Position numbers and translations under genes: made by a program | Shown here: in pieces, positions 62,558 to 64,000 of the stretch | Layout: every line of letters begins with the position of its first letter | How positions within the stretch are numbered: position 1 is the stretch's first letter | Notes under the pieces: model-generated | Told to the model about the DNA's origin: nothing | What the model saw: only the letters and a program-made list of their open reading frames with translations | The model's database searches: none | NCBI RefSeq assembly: GCF_034059295.1 | Contig: NZ_CP139141.1 | Coordinates: forward strand, 1,595,001 to 1,659,000 | Source: Pseudomonas sp. HR96 | GTDB lineage: Bacteria; Pseudomonadota; Gammaproteobacteria; Pseudomonadales; Pseudomonadaceae | DNA length: 64,000 bases | Reading direction: 5' to 3'

Positions 62558-63295
62558 CTACTGGGCGTCAAGGGCCTGGCCGTTGACGCCCTGGCTGGCG
62601 GGCCCCAGCAGGTAGAGATAGACCGGCATGATGTCCGCAGGCAGCGGGTTGCGTGTCGGGTTCTCGTCGGGATAGGCCAAGGCGCGCATGTCGGTGCGCG
62701 TTGCGCCCGGGTTGACGCTGTTGGCCCGGGCCCGGCTGCCTTGCAATTCGTCGGCAAGCGTCTGCATCAAGCCTTCGGTGGCGAATTTCGACACGGCATA
62801 GGCGCCCCATTCGGCGCGGCCCTTGCGCCCGACGCTGCTGGAGGTGAACACCACCGAGCCATCCGTGGCTTGCTTGACCAGGCCCAGCAGGGCACTGGTG
62901 AGCATGAAGGTGGCGTTGACATTGACGTGCATGACCTGGACGAACTGCTCGCCAGCGATCTGCTCCAGCGTGGTTCTTGGGCCGATGATCGAGGCGTTGT
63001 GCAGCAGGCCGTCGAGGCGGCCGAACTGCACCTGCAAACGATCGGCAAGCGCCTGGTAATGCGCGGGTTCGGCGCTTTCCAGGTCGAAGGCGATGACCGT
63101 GGGCGTTGCGTAGCCGGCGCTCACGATCTGCTGGCTGACGGCGATCAGGTTGGCTTCGGTCTTGCCCAGCAGGATCACTTGCGCGCCGTGGGCAGCGCAG
63201 CTCAGCGCCGCAGCAGCGCCGATGCCGCGACCGGCACCGGTAATGAGGATGATGCGGCCCTGGAGCAGGTCGGGTGGGGCGGTATAGTCGTACAT
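62558..63295 (-). CDS. yciK: YciK-family SDR oxidoreductase
   Basis: The 245-residue protein has the Rossmann motif ITGAGRGIG near residue 18, HNAS near 95, Ser in FTSSSVGRKGRAEWG and catalytic YAVSK near 164. YciK proteins are SDRs of unknown substrate, usually located next to the phosphoglycolate-phosphatase-like gene. It starts 2 bp downstream of mupP's stop on the same strand, and its end faces the TenA-like gene. Confidence 0.9.
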   Translation of the reverse strand: MYDYTAPPDLLQGRIILITGAGRGIGAAAALSCAAHGAQVILLGKTEANLIAVSQQIVSAGYATPTVIAFDLESAEPAHYQALADRLQVQFGRLDGLLHNASIIGPRTTLEQIAGEQFVQVMHVNVNATFMLTSALLGLVKQATDGSVVFTSSSVGRKGRAEWGAYAVSKFATEGLMQTLADELQGSRARANSVNPGATRTDMRALAYPDENPTRNPLPADIMPVYLYLLGPASQGVNGQALDAQ

Positions 63296-63297
63296 GC

Positions 63298-63969
63298 TCA
63301 GCACCCACACAATGCCTGGTCCAGCACCCGGCGCAGGTCCAGGGGATGGTCGACCACCACGTCGGCGCCCCAGTGGCTGGGGTTGTCGTGGGGGTGGATG
63401 TAGCCATAGCGCACGGCGGCGGTGCGGGTGCCGGCGTCGCGGCCCGATTCGATATCGCGCAGGTCGTCGCCGACGAACAGCACGCTGGCCGGGTCCAGGT
63501 CGAGCATCTTGCACGCCAGAATCAATGGCTCCGGGTGCGGCTTGCTGTGGGTGACGTGGTCCGGGCAGATCAACAGCGCCGAGCGTTCGGCCAGACCCAG
63601 CTGCTGCATGATCGGCTCGGCGAAGCGCACCGGCTTGTTGGTGACCACGCCCCACAGCAGGTTGGCCTTCTCGATGTCCACCAGCAGCTCGGCCATGCCT
63701 TCGTACAGGTGGCTGTGCACTGCGCAGCCCGCCTGGTAGCGCTCGAGGAACTCCAGGCGCAGGGCTTCGAATTGCGGCGCTTCGGGGGACAGGGCGAAGG
63801 TCGCGGCGACCATTGCCCTGGCGCCACCGGAGACCACGTCGCGAATCAGTTGCGGGTCGATGGCCGGCAGGCCACGCTCGGCGAGCATGGCCTGGCAGAT
63901 GGCGATGAAATCCGGCGCGGTGTCGAGCAGCGTGCCGTCCATGTCGAACAATACTGCGCGCAGTCGCAT
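63298..63969 (-). CDS. mupP: N-acetylmuramic acid 6-phosphate phosphatase MupP (HAD)
   Basis: The 223-residue HAD enzyme has motif [11 protein letters not shown], motif II VVTNKP, and motif [31 protein letters not shown], with a helical cap (residues about 17-85). In Pseudomonas MupP dephosphorylates MurNAc-6-P in cell-wall recycling, upstream of AmgK/MurU. The gene before yciK and (outside this window) ubiG is in the same place as in P. putida and P. aeruginosa. ATG at 63969 (MRLRAVLFD) with GGGGA 7 bases upstream is preferred over 63975. Confidence 0.88.
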   Translation of the reverse strand: MRLRAVLFDMDGTLLDTAPDFIAICQAMLAERGLPAIDPQLIRDVVSGGARAMVAATFALSPEAPQFEALRLEFLERYQAGCAVHSHLYEGMAELLVDIEKANLLWGVVTNKPVRFAEPIMQQLGLAERSALLICPDHVTHSKPHPEPLILACKMLDLDPASVLFVGDDLRDIESGRDAGTRTAAVRYGYIHPHDNPSHWGADVVVDHPLDLRRVLDQALCGC

Positions 63970-64000
63970 GGTCATTCCCCGCGTACGGTCTGGATCATGT

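Overview
The window is chromosomal DNA of a Pseudomonas, most likely of the P. putida group. The evidence is gene content and order: gbuA-gbuR beside a PA1414-like small gene, minCDE, the NAGGN osmolyte operon, mnmC, a two-domain polyphosphate:AMP phosphotransferase, fumC, bolA, trhO, and mupP-yciK at the right edge. DNA is GC-rich, genes are tightly packed, and stop/start overlaps are frequent. I see no rRNA, tRNA, prophage, integrase, IS transposase or CRISPR array. It reads as core genome with a few small accessory or repeat elements.

Layout. 1-9.2 kb: end of a GNAT-like protein, an ABC exporter, a periplasmic cyclophilin, a divergent LysR/EamA pair, a FitAB/VapBC-type toxin-antitoxin pair, a YbdG-like mechanosensitive channel, a DEAD-box helicase and a small DUF2513-like protein. 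9.4-15.3 kb: guanidinobutyrate locus with two NCS1 permeases, a small gene matching PA1414 (the locus that makes the sRNA SicX in P. aeruginosa), a SnoaL-like protein, guanidinobutyrase (gbuA) and its divergent LysR regulator (gbuR). A perfect 24-bp palindrome lies between gbuA and gbuR. 15.4-22.7 kb: a YceK-like lipoprotein, a DTW-domain tRNA modification enzyme, then a six-gene leftward operon with a complete ABC importer, an alkaline-phosphatase-superfamily enzyme and a HAD phosphatase, opposed by a GntR/UTRA regulator with operator-like repeats. This looks like an uptake and dephosphorylation pathway for an unidentified phospho-compound.

22.7-32.2 kb: a YbiO-like MscS channel, M18 aminopeptidase, a 159-bp MITE-like element abutting an RluA-type synthase, minCDE, a lauroyl acyltransferase, and MlaA coupled to an alpha/beta-hydrolase. 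32.5-40.1 kb: a small membrane protein, a membrane GH17-type protein, an orphan glycine-betaine-type binding protein, DUF485-ActP acetate symport, DUF3309, an SDR, YnfA, and a CsrA paralogue overlapping YheU tail to tail. 40.2-45.5 kb: NAGGN dipeptide osmolyte operon and a divergent HTH-only LuxR-type regulator. 45.6-54.7 kb: LolCDE/Att-like ABC transporter with an AttH-like lipoprotein, MnmC, a hexapeptide acetyltransferase, the PPK2-type AMP phosphotransferase and a DUF6316 protein. 54.8-64 kb: fumC, a DUF2059 protein, bolA, trhO, a FrnE-like thioredoxin-fold protein, a PAS-GGDEF-EAL protein, a TenA/PqqC-like protein, yciK and mupP.

The most unusual signals are the PA1414/SicX-like locus with its stem-loops, the GbuR palindrome, the operator repeats of the phospho-compound operon, the MITE-like element that reaches the stop codon of the RluA gene, and two short tandem coding repeats (QHDP in the SnoaL-like protein, DP in MnmC). 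Functions come from motif recognition and remembered families; no database search was run.
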